A stretch of DNA of 64,000 nt from Microbacterium sp. NC79 (GTDB taxonomy: Bacteria > Actinomycetota > Actinomycetes > Actinomycetales > Microbacteriaceae). The notes under the pieces are model-generated. The model made no database searches. It saw only the letters and a program-made list of their open reading frames with translations, and had not been told where the DNA came from. Below are positions 26,937 through 35,337 of this stretch, piece after piece. The translations under genes and the position numbers were made by a program. The number at the start of each line of letters is the position of its first letter. Position 1 is the stretch's first letter. The DNA lies in assembly GCF_019061125.1 (NCBI RefSeq), contig NZ_JAHQYI010000001.1, forward strand, positions 2,046,001 through 2,110,000, given 5' to 3'.

Positions 26937-29749
26937 TCGCTATCCGCCGCCTTCTTTGCGGGAGCCTTCTTGGCCGCCGTGGTCTTCGTAGCCGTGGTCT
27001 TCGTAGCCGTGGTCTTCTTCGCTGCCGTGGTCTTGGCCGCCGTCGTCTTCTTGGCCGCCGCAGTCTTCGTCGCGGTGGTCTTCTTCGCCGGCGCCTTCTT
27101 GGCGGGAGCCTTCTTCTTGACTGGACCCTTGGCGCGCTTGTCAGCGAGCATCTGAACGGCCTTTTCAAACGTGATGTCGTCCGGCGTTTCACCGCGCGGA
27201 ATCGTCACGTTCGTCTCGCCGTCGGTCACGTACGGCCCAAATCGGCCATCGCGCACACGGATCGGCTTGCCCGATACCGGGTCAGCGTCAAACTCTTTCA
27301 GCGCGCTCGATGCCTTGCGGGCACCGTACTTCGGCTGCGCATACAGCTCGAGTGCTTCGGCAAGCGTGACGTCGAAGATCTGCTGCTCGGTCTGCAACGA
27401 ACGCGAGTCCGCACCCTTCTTCAGGTACGGGCCAAACCGGCCGTTCTGGGCGGTGATCTCATCGCCCGACTCCGGGTCGAGGCCAACAACGCGCGGCAGA
27501 TCAAGAAGCTTGAGCGCCGTCTCCAGATCAACGGTGTCGACAGCCATCGACTTAAACAGGCTGCCCGTGCGCGGCTTCGGCTCGTCGGCCTTCTTCTTGG
27601 CCTTCTTCCGCGCCTCAACAACCTCACCGGTTGCTTCGTCGACGACTTCGTCCTCCGCAGGCAGGAGCTCCTGCACGTAGGGACCAAAACGGCCATCCTT
27701 GACGACAATGAGTCGCCCGTTCTCCGGGTTTTCACCCAGCACACGGTCACCAGCAACCGGAGCTTCAATCAGCTCAATTGCCTTCTCGGCCGTGAGCTCA
27801 TCGGGCGCGAGATCTTCCGGAATGTTGATGATGCGCGGCTTCGCCTCGGGGTTCGCCGGGTCAACAACCTCAAGATATGGCCCGTAGCGGCCAAAGCGCA
27901 GGGTGGAATTCTCGGTGATCGACGTCGCATTCAGCGCACGCGCGTCAATGTCACCGACGTTGTCCACAATGTGGCGCAGACCGACGTGCTTGTCTGAGCC
28001 GAAGTAGAACTCCTTCAGCCACTCCACGCGGTTCTGCTCGCCGCGCGAAATCGCGTCAAGGTCATCTTCCAGCGCTGCAGTGAAGTCGTAGTCGACGAGC
28101 GAGCTGAAGTTCTCTTCCAGCAGGCGCACAACGCTAAAGGCCATCCAGCTTGGCACCAGTGCCTGGCCACGCTTGGTGACGTAACCGCGCTCGATAATGG
28201 TGTCGATGATGCTCGCGAAGGTCGATGGGCGTCCAATGCCCTTTTCTTCCAATGCCTTCACCAGCGATGCCTCGGTATAGCGCGGCTTCGGCGTGGTCTT
28301 GTGCCCCTTCGCCTCCACGTCGCGCACGGACACGGAGTCGCCAACGGCAAGTGCAGGCAGCGACTGGTCAGCGGCCTTGTCGGCATCGCTGCGCTTTTCG
28401 TCTTTGCCCTCTTCGTATGCCTCCAGGAAGCCCTTGAAGGTATAGACGGTTCCGGAAGCCGTGAATTCGGCCTTCTTGTCGCCAGCAGCAACAGCCACGG
28501 TCACCGTGGTGGTCTCAAACTTGGCGTCAGACATCTGGCTGGCGACCGTGCGCTTCCAGATCAGGTCGTAAAGGCGCTGCTCGTCGCGGTTGAGCTCAGA
28601 CGCTACCTCTGACGGCGTGCGGAACGTCTCACCCGACGGACGAATAGCTTCGTGCGCTTCCTGCGCGTTCTTGCTCTTCGACTTGTAAACACGGGGCTTG
28701 AGCGGAACCGCGCCGTCGCCGTAGAGGGTGACAGCCTGCGTGCGGGCGGCGGTGATCGCCTGGGCAGACAGCGACACCGAGTCGGTACGCATATAGGTAA
28801 TGAAACCCTTTTCGTACAGCTTCTGCGCCACCGACATTGCGTTCTTGGCGCTCAAACCGAGCTTGCGGCCCGCTTCCTGCTGCATCGTCGAGGTCGTGAA
28901 AGGCGCGTACGGGCTGCGGGTGCCTGGCTTCGCTTCAACTTTTGTCACATCGCCGGAACCAGCGGCTGTGATCGCGTCGGCAAGTGCGGTGGCTTCGGCT
29001 TCGGTGAAGACCAAAACGGCCTTCTTCAGCTTGCCGTTTTCGTCGAAGTCGGTGCCGCGGGCGAGGGATGCGCCATCAACCCGCACGAGGCGAATGCGGA
29101 AGTTGTTGTTGTCTTTCGCTGCGTCTGCGTCAACGTCCCAGTAGCTGGCCGAGACGAACGCCATGCGCTCACGCTCACGGTCGACAACCATGCGTGTCGC
29201 GGCGGACTGCACGCGGCCGGCGGAAAGACCGGGCTGAACCTTGTACCACAGCACGGGGCTGACGTCCCAGCCATAGAGGCGGTCGAGAATGCGGCGGGTT
29301 TCCTGCGCGTCGACGAGCGCGGTATCCAGTTCGCGGGTGTTGTGGACGGCAGCCTGAATCGCGTCCTTCGTGATTTCGTGGAAGACCATGCGACGCACCG
29401 GAACCTTGGGCTTCAGCGTCTCGAGGAGGTGCCATGCGATGGCCTCGCCTTCGCGGTCCTCATCAGTTGCGAGGAGCACTTCGTCGGCGTTCTTCAGGGC
29501 ACGCTTAAGCTCCTGGACCGTCTTTGTTTTGCGGTCGCTGACGACGTAGAGCGGGTCGAAGCCGTTCTCAATGTCGATGGAGTACTTGCCGTATGCAGCC
29601 TTTTTCTCGGCCGGAATGCTCTTCTTATCGGCCAGGTCGCGAATGTGACCGACCGAGCTGAGCACCTCATAGTCGTCGCCGAGATAGCCCTGAATTGACT
29701 TCATCTTCGTCGGTGACTCAACGATGACGAGCTTCTTGCCGTTTGCCAA
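26933..29749 (-). CDS. topA: DNA topoisomerase I with Lys/Ala-rich C-terminal tail
   Basis: About 938 aa. The N-terminal Toprim domain starts LVIVESPTKMKSIQGYLGDD and has TDEDREGEAIAWHL with the metal-binding acidic residues. The active-site tyrosine is in GFITYMRTDSVSLS (about residue 319). Four C-terminal repeats of the type GRFGPYV follow, then a 55-residue basic tail rich in KKT/AAK/TTA. Such tails in actinobacterial TopA raise DNA affinity and processivity. I prefer the TTG at 29749 after GGAGGAAGGA; an ATG at 29782 is upstream. The tail is encoded by imperfect tandem repeats (26960-27110). Confidence 0.95.
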   Translation of the reverse strand: MANGKKLVIVESPTKMKSIQGYLGDDYEVLSSVGHIRDLADKKSIPAEKKAAYGKYSIDIENGFDPLYVVSDRKTKTVQELKRALKNADEVLLATDEDREGEAIAWHLLETLKPKVPVRRMVFHEITKDAIQAAVHNTRELDTALVDAQETRRILDRLYGWDVSPVLWYKVQPGLSAGRVQSAATRMVVDRERERMAFVSASYWDVDADAAKDNNNFRIRLVRVDGASLARGTDFDENGKLKKAVLVFTEAEATALADAITAAGSGDVTKVEAKPGTRSPYAPFTTSTMQQEAGRKLGLSAKNAMSVAQKLYEKGFITYMRTDSVSLSAQAITAARTQAVTLYGDGAVPLKPRVYKSKSKNAQEAHEAIRPSGETFRTPSEVASELNRDEQRLYDLIWKRTVASQMSDAKFETTTVTVAVAAGDKKAEFTASGTVYTFKGFLEAYEEGKDEKRSDADKAADQSLPALAVGDSVSVRDVEAKGHKTTPKPRYTEASLVKALEEKGIGRPSTFASIIDTIIERGYVTKRGQALVPSWMAFSVVRLLEENFSSLVDYDFTAALEDDLDAISRGEQNRVEWLKEFYFGSDKHVGLRHIVDNVGDIDARALNATSITENSTLRFGRYGPYLEVVDPANPEAKPRIINIPEDLAPDELTAEKAIELIEAPVAGDRVLGENPENGRLIVVKDGRFGPYVQELLPAEDEVVDEATGEVVEARKKAKKKADEPKPRTGSLFKSMAVDTVDLETALKLLDLPRVVGLDPESGDEITAQNGRFGPYLKKGADSRSLQTEQQIFDVTLAEALELYAQPKYGARKASSALKEFDADPVSGKPIRVRDGRFGPYVTDGETNVTIPRGETPDDITFEKAVQMLADKRAKGPVKKKAPAKKAPAKKTTATKTAAAKKTTAAKTTAAKKTTATKTTATKTTAAKKAPAKKAADSE

Positions 29750-29959
29750 GAGTGTTCCTTCCTCCGAGAGCACACCATACACGCCCCCTCCCCGGTATCG
29801 ACAGGGAGAAACGTGTGCGCAGTGCGAGTCTCAGAGCGTGATGTGGCTTGCGCGACGACCAGTTTTACGATGCACGGGACGCAGAGAAACATTAAGTCGT
29901 CACGTCACACCTTACGGCGTTTCCCTGGCAGACGGCGCCGCTGGCACTAGTTTGGTCTC

Positions 29960-31228
29960 ATGCTCGCTCTGTTGCGCACGTGGGGTCGGGTGCTCGTCAT
30001 GCACGGTCCGGCCCTCGGCGCCGCGTACCTTATCGGGCACACCGCACACTACATTCTGATCTGGGTATCGGGAATCGTGGGCGCCTACTCTTCCTTCGCC
30101 CTTGTGCTGATCGCACCCCTGGCGGTGCTGTCGAAGCTGTTGGCTTTCGTTGCGATGATGTTGATCACCCGTGACGCACTTCCCACCCTGAACCGCTTCG
30201 CGCCCGCGACCGAGCGCACAGTGGGTGCGCGCCGGGCTGGGTTCAGCGAGGCTGTGCTCTCCTCCGTCATTCCGTTCTTTGCCTTCTACTATGCGGCCGG
30301 CTTCTTCCGTGAGGATCTCGCGCGCATTCTCACCATTTCGCAAAACCAGGTGATGGTCGGTGCCGGTTCTGATATCGGCAATGCGACGCAGTTCGACGTG
30401 TCTCCCGCTCTCCTGATCTTGCTCGTCACGTGCTTCGTCCTGAAACAGGCATGGGAGAAGTTCAAAAACAAGCTGCCGATTTGGACCCGCGTGCCAGCGG
30501 TGTACCTCGATGTGGTGTGGGTTCTCGTTCTCATCTACGGCGCATCCTCGTTTACCGTCGCGATCGAGGATTGGATCGCCTCTCGCGCTGTTGTGCAGTG
30601 GACAAACGACTTCGGCGACTGGTTTGCCGTCAGCATTCCCGCAGTCGCGGTGGCCTGGGAGGCCATCGTGCAGGTTGTCACGGTCATTCTCAACCTCAGC
30701 GTGGTTCCGCTCGCGTGGCTCCTTATCGCCGGCGTCGTGTTCGGCGAAGCGATTGCCGTGCAACGTCCCAAAATGGAGCGCATCACCCGACGCTACGACC
30801 GCCTGAACGCGGCCGCGAAACGCCGACTTCGTGACACGGCGGGGCTCGCGAGTAGTCGCGTAAAGCCGATCCTGGAAGCAGGAACGCTCCTCCTCCACGC
30901 TGGCCCCATCCGCATTGCGTTCTATCTCTTGCTTTCGCAGGCGTGGCTGTTCCTCGATCAGACACTTGCTGCCGGAATCCCCCGTCTTTTCGGAGCGCAC
31001 GCATGGGAATGGTGGGTCATGTTCCTGCCCCTCATCTCGGTGATTCCGGCGCTCATTTCTGAGCCCATCCGCATTGCGCTGATCGCGGCGGCTTACGACG
31101 GCGTCTTGGGCACGGCACGGAACGGCGGCGTGCAGAAGACACCTGCTGGTTCCGGAACCATCGCCCCCGGTGTCGAGAATCTGGTTCCGTTCACCCGTCA
31201 GCGCGAGAATTCAACCTCGACTGGCTGA
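29960..31228 (+). CDS. Polytopic membrane protein, unknown function
   Basis: 422 aa with about seven to eight hydrophobic segments, for example IGHTAHYILIWVSGIVGAYS, LVLIAPLAVLSKLLAFVAMM, LLILLVTCFVL and PLAWLLIAGVVFGEAIAV. A basic cytoplasmic loop (MERITRRYDRLNAAAKRRLR) lies at about 276-295. No transporter signature is recognised. The 3' end overlaps the convergent secreted-protein gene by 31 bp. Confidence 0.75.
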   Translation: MLALLRTWGRVLVMHGPALGAAYLIGHTAHYILIWVSGIVGAYSSFALVLIAPLAVLSKLLAFVAMMLITRDALPTLNRFAPATERTVGARRAGFSEAVLSSVIPFFAFYYAAGFFREDLARILTISQNQVMVGAGSDIGNATQFDVSPALLILLVTCFVLKQAWEKFKNKLPIWTRVPAVYLDVVWVLVLIYGASSFTVAIEDWIASRAVVQWTNDFGDWFAVSIPAVAVAWEAIVQVVTVILNLSVVPLAWLLIAGVVFGEAIAVQRPKMERITRRYDRLNAAAKRRLRDTAGLASSRVKPILEAGTLLLHAGPIRIAFYLLLSQAWLFLDQTLAAGIPRLFGAHAWEWWVMFLPLISVIPALISEPIRIALIAAAYDGVLGTARNGGVQKTPAGSGTIAPGVENLVPFTRQRENSTSTG

Positions 31229-31710
31229 TCGGGGTCAAGAAAAATCAGGGTGAAGTTGCCGGTGAGCCCCTCAGGAATGAGGAACACCAGGTACTCATCA
31301 GATTGTTCGCTGGGCGAACCGACGCAGTTCGAGGTGAAGCTCGCCTCGCCAGTGAGACCCAGCTCCATCGACGTCGGCCGGAAGACAAGGGTGGGGTCTT
31401 GGTCGTGCCGCAACTCGACATGACAGTTGTATGTGGCGTCTTCAGGCGCATCGGCGTCGACGGCGATCAATACGACTTCGACGCCGATCATGGGCTCATC
31501 AGTCGCTGGGCGCTGAAACGACACGCTCATGTCGGTGACCGTCGTTTCTTCCAGCTTGAACGTGTCGCTAATGTTCACGCGGGTGGCTGTGCCGCCGGTC
31601 TGTACGATCGTCGGGCGGATGGCGATCAACCAAACCGCCAACACAAAAGCAGTGATCGCGATCGGCAGCGTCATGAGAGCCCACCGATTCGCACGCATCC
31701 AGCTCGACAT
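31198..31710 (-). CDS. Membrane-anchored secreted protein, DUF4352-cluster gene 3
   Basis: 170 aa: a short cytoplasmic start, one N-terminal span (LMTLPIAITAFVLAVWLIAI) and a beta-rich extracytoplasmic domain. It is the last of three adjacent genes with the same plan and starts one base after the previous stop. No enzyme motif is visible. The two cysteines (CHVEL, SNCVGS) could form a disulfide. Confidence 0.65.
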   Translation of the reverse strand: MSSWMRANRWALMTLPIAITAFVLAVWLIAIRPTIVQTGGTATRVNISDTFKLEETTVTDMSVSFQRPATDEPMIGVEVVLIAVDADAPEDATYNCHVELRHDQDPTLVFRPTSMELGLTGEASFTSNCVGSPSEQSDEYLVFLIPEGLTGNFTLIFLDPDQPVEVEFSR

Positions 31711-31711
31711 G

Positions 31712-32272
31712 TCAGTACCCCACCACGGCTGAATCGACCTCTATCGTCGGCACCTGCTCGGCAACGGAGAGATCGATGGCGAAGGCGAGGTAGGTGTCAG
31801 CGTTGTCGACGTCCCAACGCGAGCCCAGCCGCAACTCCCCCGTCTTGTGAGCATCTGGTTCCGGAATCTCAAAAACGAGATAACCCCGTGACGGTGCGGC
31901 GACGAAAATTCGCGCGTCTTGCATGCTGTTTCGCACGCGATCTGAGGGCCGATACTCGTTGCCTTCGATGTTGAGAGTGGCGTGTTTGATCGTGCCTTCG
32001 GTTTCGTCTGTGAGTGATTGCGCCGTGATCCCGATGACGACCCAGATGGCGCCATCGCTCTGCGGATAGATATCGGAACCTTCGACCACGTCATCGGTGA
32101 GAGTTACGTCGGTAATGGTGACGCTGACGTTTCGGTCAGCGATCTCTTCGCCGACCACACCCGTGATCGGGAATCCGTCGCGCCACGCGACCTCCTGGGG
32201 CGTGACGAGGGAGATGAGCCAGCCGCCGGCGAGCAAAGCGAACGCTATGCCCCAAGCTGTGAGGCGCTTCAT
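31712..32272 (-). CDS. Membrane-anchored secreted protein, DUF4352-cluster gene 2
   Basis: 186 aa with an N-terminal span (GIAFALLAGGWLISLVTP) and a beta-rich extracytoplasmic domain containing VSVTITDVTLTDDVV and WVVIGITAQSL, like the extracellular Ig-like DUF4352 group. The ATG overlaps the stop of the upstream gene (ATGA). Function unknown. Confidence 0.7.
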   Translation of the reverse strand: MKRLTAWGIAFALLAGGWLISLVTPQEVAWRDGFPITGVVGEEIADRNVSVTITDVTLTDDVVEGSDIYPQSDGAIWVVIGITAQSLTDETEGTIKHATLNIEGNEYRPSDRVRNSMQDARIFVAAPSRGYLVFEIPEPDAHKTGELRLGSRWDVDNADTYLAFAIDLSVAEQVPTIEVDSAVVGY

Positions 32273-32934
32273 GGTGCACCGACTTCATCCGTGATGGCGA
32301 ACTCGCCAATCGCGATGGTGTCGAGGGTTTCGTAGTAGCCGTCTGAGGTGTCACGAAGGAACTTGTTTGGCGTGTATTGGCTGGGGGCGAAGGCAATGGT
32401 GAGGAAGTCGCGATCAGTCGGTGGTTCAATGGCAAGCACCGTGATGTCGTACGTTTGCGTGAGTTTCGGGCCGAGCTGAACCGAGGCGTCGCCACTTGCG
32501 GTGCGAATCGAGGGGTAATCAAGTTCGAGATCTTCATCGATCGCGATGGCATTGACCCCATAGGTGGGGTTGGTCAATGTGCCCGCCGTAAAGAGTTCGG
32601 TGACCGAGTATGTGGTGTCAAACGTGTTCGTGACGGTTACGCGAAGCGTCAGAAACTCACCGCCATTTTCGTCCGGGTCACCGTAATTGTCGGTGGTTGT
32701 GAGACGAACGCTATCGATCGTGACGTCAGCAATACCGAGGTGTATAACTTCGCCCGCTTTTGCGGTGGCGCACGTCTTGTGACCATCTTTGAGTCCACCG
32801 AATATCGCGATTGCGCCGACCAGGACCGCTGCCACAAACGCGAGGTACACCACCGTCGGTACGCGATCGAATATGACAGGGAGCCGCGACCGTGTTGACG
32901 GTGGTTGCGGTGCCGGCGCATCGGTGATGGTCAC
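32269..32934 (-). CDS. DUF4352-like membrane-anchored secreted protein, cluster gene 1
   Basis: About 221 aa from the GTG at 32934. A proline-rich cytoplasmic start is followed by a span (VVYLAFVAAVLVGAIAIFGG) and a domain with IADVTIDSVRLTTTDN and EFLTLRVTVTNTFDTTY, the typical first strands of DUF4352 (antigen MPT63/MPB63-like Ig fold). First gene of a three-gene operon. Its ligand or partner is unknown. Confidence 0.7.
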   Translation of the reverse strand: MTITDAPAPQPPSTRSRLPVIFDRVPTVVYLAFVAAVLVGAIAIFGGLKDGHKTCATAKAGEVIHLGIADVTIDSVRLTTTDNYGDPDENGGEFLTLRVTVTNTFDTTYSVTELFTAGTLTNPTYGVNAIAIDEDLELDYPSIRTASGDASVQLGPKLTQTYDITVLAIEPPTDRDFLTIAFAPSQYTPNKFLRDTSDGYYETLDTIAIGEFAITDEVGAP

Positions 32935-33032
32935 AACGCACAGCTTATGGCGCGATGGGCGAGAACATGCACCCCGATATGGTGTGCTGCTGAATCGCAC
33001 CATGGCAAATCTGAGCTGGCGTCAGCGGTCGG

Positions 33033-33788
33033 TCAGTCGAGAACGGTCATGGGGTCAATGAGGGCTCCGTTCTGTTCGAGTGTGATGTGGACGTGGCAAC
33101 CGAATGACTGCCCGGTATCTCCTTCCAACGCAATGAGCTGCCCGGCAACGACGGTGTCGCCCACCGCGATGAGAATCCCGCCATTTTGAATGTGCGCGTA
33201 GCCGGTCGTGAGGTCGTTTTCGTGCTCAATACGCACCTGATTGCCATAACCCCCACCGTCGCCAGCGCTGATGACGGTTCCGGCCCGTGCCGCGTAAATC
33301 GGCGCACCGCACCCCGCTGAAAAATCCACGCCCTCATGGAAACTCGAGGCGCACCCTGACGCATCGCACTGCACTTCCCGTTGGCCAAAGGACGAGGTGA
33401 TGTCGCCGTCGCTTGGACGCACCCACCCTGCGGCATTCATAGCGACTGCACTTCCCGTCGATCCGGCGCGAGCCGCGACGGCAATCGGGAAGCCTGCGTA
33501 CGTGGCCTGCACACTCACCCGCACCATGGCAGCGTCGATAACGCATTCGGTGAGTGTGGCGCGGTTTGCTCCGGCAATTCGGGCGGCGTTGTCACACGGA
33601 TCGCCTGCGCTGAATCCCAATGCGGTGTCGGCGGCGGCCAGTGCCGCAGCGTCTGCCGCTGCGCTCACGCGTTGCGCTGTAACAGCGGCTCCGCCGGCGG
33701 CCACGATACCGCACGCCAGCGTACTGACGGCAGCCATGGTTCCGAGGCTCATCATCACGCTCATTAGAGCCCTCCCGCGAGCGCGCAT
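33033..33788 (-). CDS. TadG/Rv3654c-like protein fused to an M23 (LytM) peptidase domain
   Basis: 251 aa. Residues 1-100 match the Rv3654c-type TadE/G-like protein of actinobacterial tad loci: an N-terminal membrane helix (MMSLGTMAAVSTLACGIVAA) then RVSAAADAAALAAADTALG. Residues 125-251 form an M23 peptidase with intact zinc ligands: FHEGVDFSAG (His and Asp) and CHVHITLEQNG (HxH). The enzyme would cut peptidoglycan peptides outside the membrane. I use the ATG at 33788; it overlaps the tadE-like gene by 25 bp. Confidence 0.8.
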   Translation of the reverse strand: MRARGRALMSVMMSLGTMAAVSTLACGIVAAGGAAVTAQRVSAAADAAALAAADTALGFSAGDPCDNAARIAGANRATLTECVIDAAMVRVSVQATYAGFPIAVAARAGSTGSAVAMNAAGWVRPSDGDITSSFGQREVQCDASGCASSFHEGVDFSAGCGAPIYAARAGTVISAGDGGGYGNQVRIEHENDLTTGYAHIQNGGILIAVGDTVVAGQLIALEGDTGQSFGCHVHITLEQNGALIDPMTVLD

Positions 33789-34123
33789 GCCCGGGCGCTG
33801 AGGGTGAGCGGAACCACGATACTGACGGTCGCAGAAGCGGTGACGCACACATCACCGTCGACGAATGTTACGTCCATCGTCGCGCCGCTCACCGCCGTCG
33901 TGATGGCGGATTCCGCGCGCACGACATCATCGTCACGCGCAATCAGTCGCGCAGCGTCGGCAGCGGAGTCTTGGAGCAGAATCTGTTTGCCCTGAGCCGA
34001 GATCATGGCAGACATCACAAGCAGAACCAGCACCACAGCGGGAAGCGCGATCGCAAACTCTGCGGTCGCGCTCCCCCGTTGTGAACGGCCAAGCGCGCGC
34101 ACTCGTAGCCACTGCCGACGCAC
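33764..34123 (-). CDS. tadE: TadE-like pilus assembly protein
   Basis: About 119 aa. After a short basic lead the TadE signature QRGSATAEFAIALPAVVLVL forms a processed pseudopilin-like helix, followed by QGKQILLQDSAADAARLIA and a small extracytoplasmic domain. The start is uncertain; I use the GTG at 34123. A longer reading of the same frame upstream is an antisense-like artefact over the DUF4244 gene. Confidence 0.78.
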   Translation of the reverse strand: MRRQWLRVRALGRSQRGSATAEFAIALPAVVLVLLVMSAMISAQGKQILLQDSAADAARLIARDDDVVRAESAITTAVSGATMDVTFVDGDVCVTASATVSIVVPLTLSARACALAGGL

Positions 34124-34137
34124 GGGGTGCAACCGGG

Positions 34138-34395
34138 TTAGGGCACCGTGAGGGCGCGTTCGATGAGATCGGTCAGAATCTGCTTGACTTCGTCTGATCG
34201 CATGATGGCCACAAGTAGGCCTGCGAATGCGACGGCCGCCATCGTGGCGATCGCGTATTCCGCGGTGGCTGCACCTGTTTCGTCGCACGCGACGGCTCGA
34301 GCGCGCTCGATGAGGCCTCTCGGCCGACGGGAGGAGCCGCGCAAAGCCCGCGTTTTGCACGCGGAACCGCGCAACGGTGCGGTGATGAGTGTCAT
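34138..34395 (-). CDS. DUF4244 Flp-type pilin-like protein
   Basis: 85 aa. The C-terminal half, DETGAATAEYAIATMAAVAF followed by AGLLVAIM, is the DUF4244 (Rv3656c-like) prepilin motif with the conserved Glu-Tyr after the Gly-Ala cleavage region. It is the probable major Flp-like pilin of this tad locus. The ATG at 34395 has an AAAGGA site. Confidence 0.8.
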   Translation of the reverse strand: MTLITAPLRGSACKTRALRGSSRRPRGLIERARAVACDETGAATAEYAIATMAAVAFAGLLVAIMRSDEVKQILTDLIERALTVP

Positions 34396-34437
34396 GACAT
34401 TCCTTTCTGATGTGGGCACGTGAGTAGGTGGGCACGG

Positions 34438-35337
34438 TCATAGCGGCACCTCGGTGCTCGCGATCACGCTGAGCATCATCGGCGCAACACCCAGCAGGAA
34501 GAACGCAGGCAGGGCGCACACCCCGATCGGTAGCAAAAGTTTGGTGGCGAGACGCGTAGCGCGAAGGCGCCCAGTGGTTCGCGCTTGGGCCACCATCGCA
34601 CTCGCGCTCGCCCGCAACAGGTCAACCGCGGGAACCCCAGCAATCCGCGATAAGCGCAAGATATGAGCGGTTTCATCGGCCTCGGCGGCACCGCCCACGT
34701 CAACATCGTCGACCAACTGCTGTGCGCGTGCCGGAGAGGCTCCGCCTGCCAATGCAATCGACATGAGTTCCGCCCGCAGTCCAGGAACCACGGTGCTGGG
34801 AGCCGCTGCGGCGACGATTCGTCTGGTCCACCAGCGGGCAAGGACAATCATGCCGACCCCGAGAACCAGGCACGCGATACCAATGGGGTTGGTGGTGAGA
34901 ATGACAAATGAGTTGAACCCGAGCACGACTCCCATGACGACAGAAACCGCGGGCAACCACATCATGAGACGGGCGGTCGATGCTGGTTCGGAAAGCGCGA
35001 TGCGCACTTCGTTGGCAGCTTCGCGAGCATCATTGGCGACGCCCACCATCGATCGCAATGCCGGCGACACCGGTGATCCCACGGCCGTCGCAATGCGCCA
35101 GGCACTCGCTACCCATTCCCATGACCCGCCCTCAGCCTCCACGGCGTCGGCCACACCCACGCCTGCGCGGATGCGAACATTCACTCGAGCAGCAAAATCT
35201 CCGATCGGGTCATCGTCATCACAGGCTTCGGCGATGTAGGAGAAAACACGTTCCGGAATCGCCCCGGACTCCAGCAGTACCGCGATTCGAAGCGTCGTCG
35301 CTGCCACATCGGCCGAATGTTCACGCCGCATGGTCAT
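34438..35337 (-). CDS. Type II secretion F-like Tad platform protein, apparent TadB-TadC fusion
   Basis: About 299 aa inner-membrane platform of the Tad/Flp pilus. Two T2SF-like helical bundles are visible: TLRIAVLLESGAIPERVFSY (about 15-130) and LRAELMSIALAGGASPARAQ (about 190-270). Each is followed by hydrophobic spans (WLPAVSVVMGVVLGFNSFVI and VCALPAFFLLGVAPMMLSVI). Usually TadB and TadC are two genes; here one protein seems to supply both. It overlaps the tadA-like gene by 17 bp. Confidence 0.78.
   Translation of the reverse strand: MTMRREHSADVAATTLRIAVLLESGAIPERVFSYIAEACDDDDPIGDFAARVNVRIRAGVGVADAVEAEGGSWEWVASAWRIATAVGSPVSPALRSMVGVANDAREAANEVRIALSEPASTARLMMWLPAVSVVMGVVLGFNSFVILTTNPIGIACLVLGVGMIVLARWWTRRIVAAAAPSTVVPGLRAELMSIALAGGASPARAQQLVDDVDVGGAAEADETAHILRLSRIAGVPAVDLLRASASAMVAQARTTGRLRATRLATKLLLPIGVCALPAFFLLGVAPMMLSVIASTEVPL

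Noticed and set aside
33764-34519. Long version of the tadE-like frame (251 codons)
   Set aside because: The upstream 130 codons are Arg/His-rich and overlap the DUF4244 gene; only the C-terminal 119 residues look like a protein.
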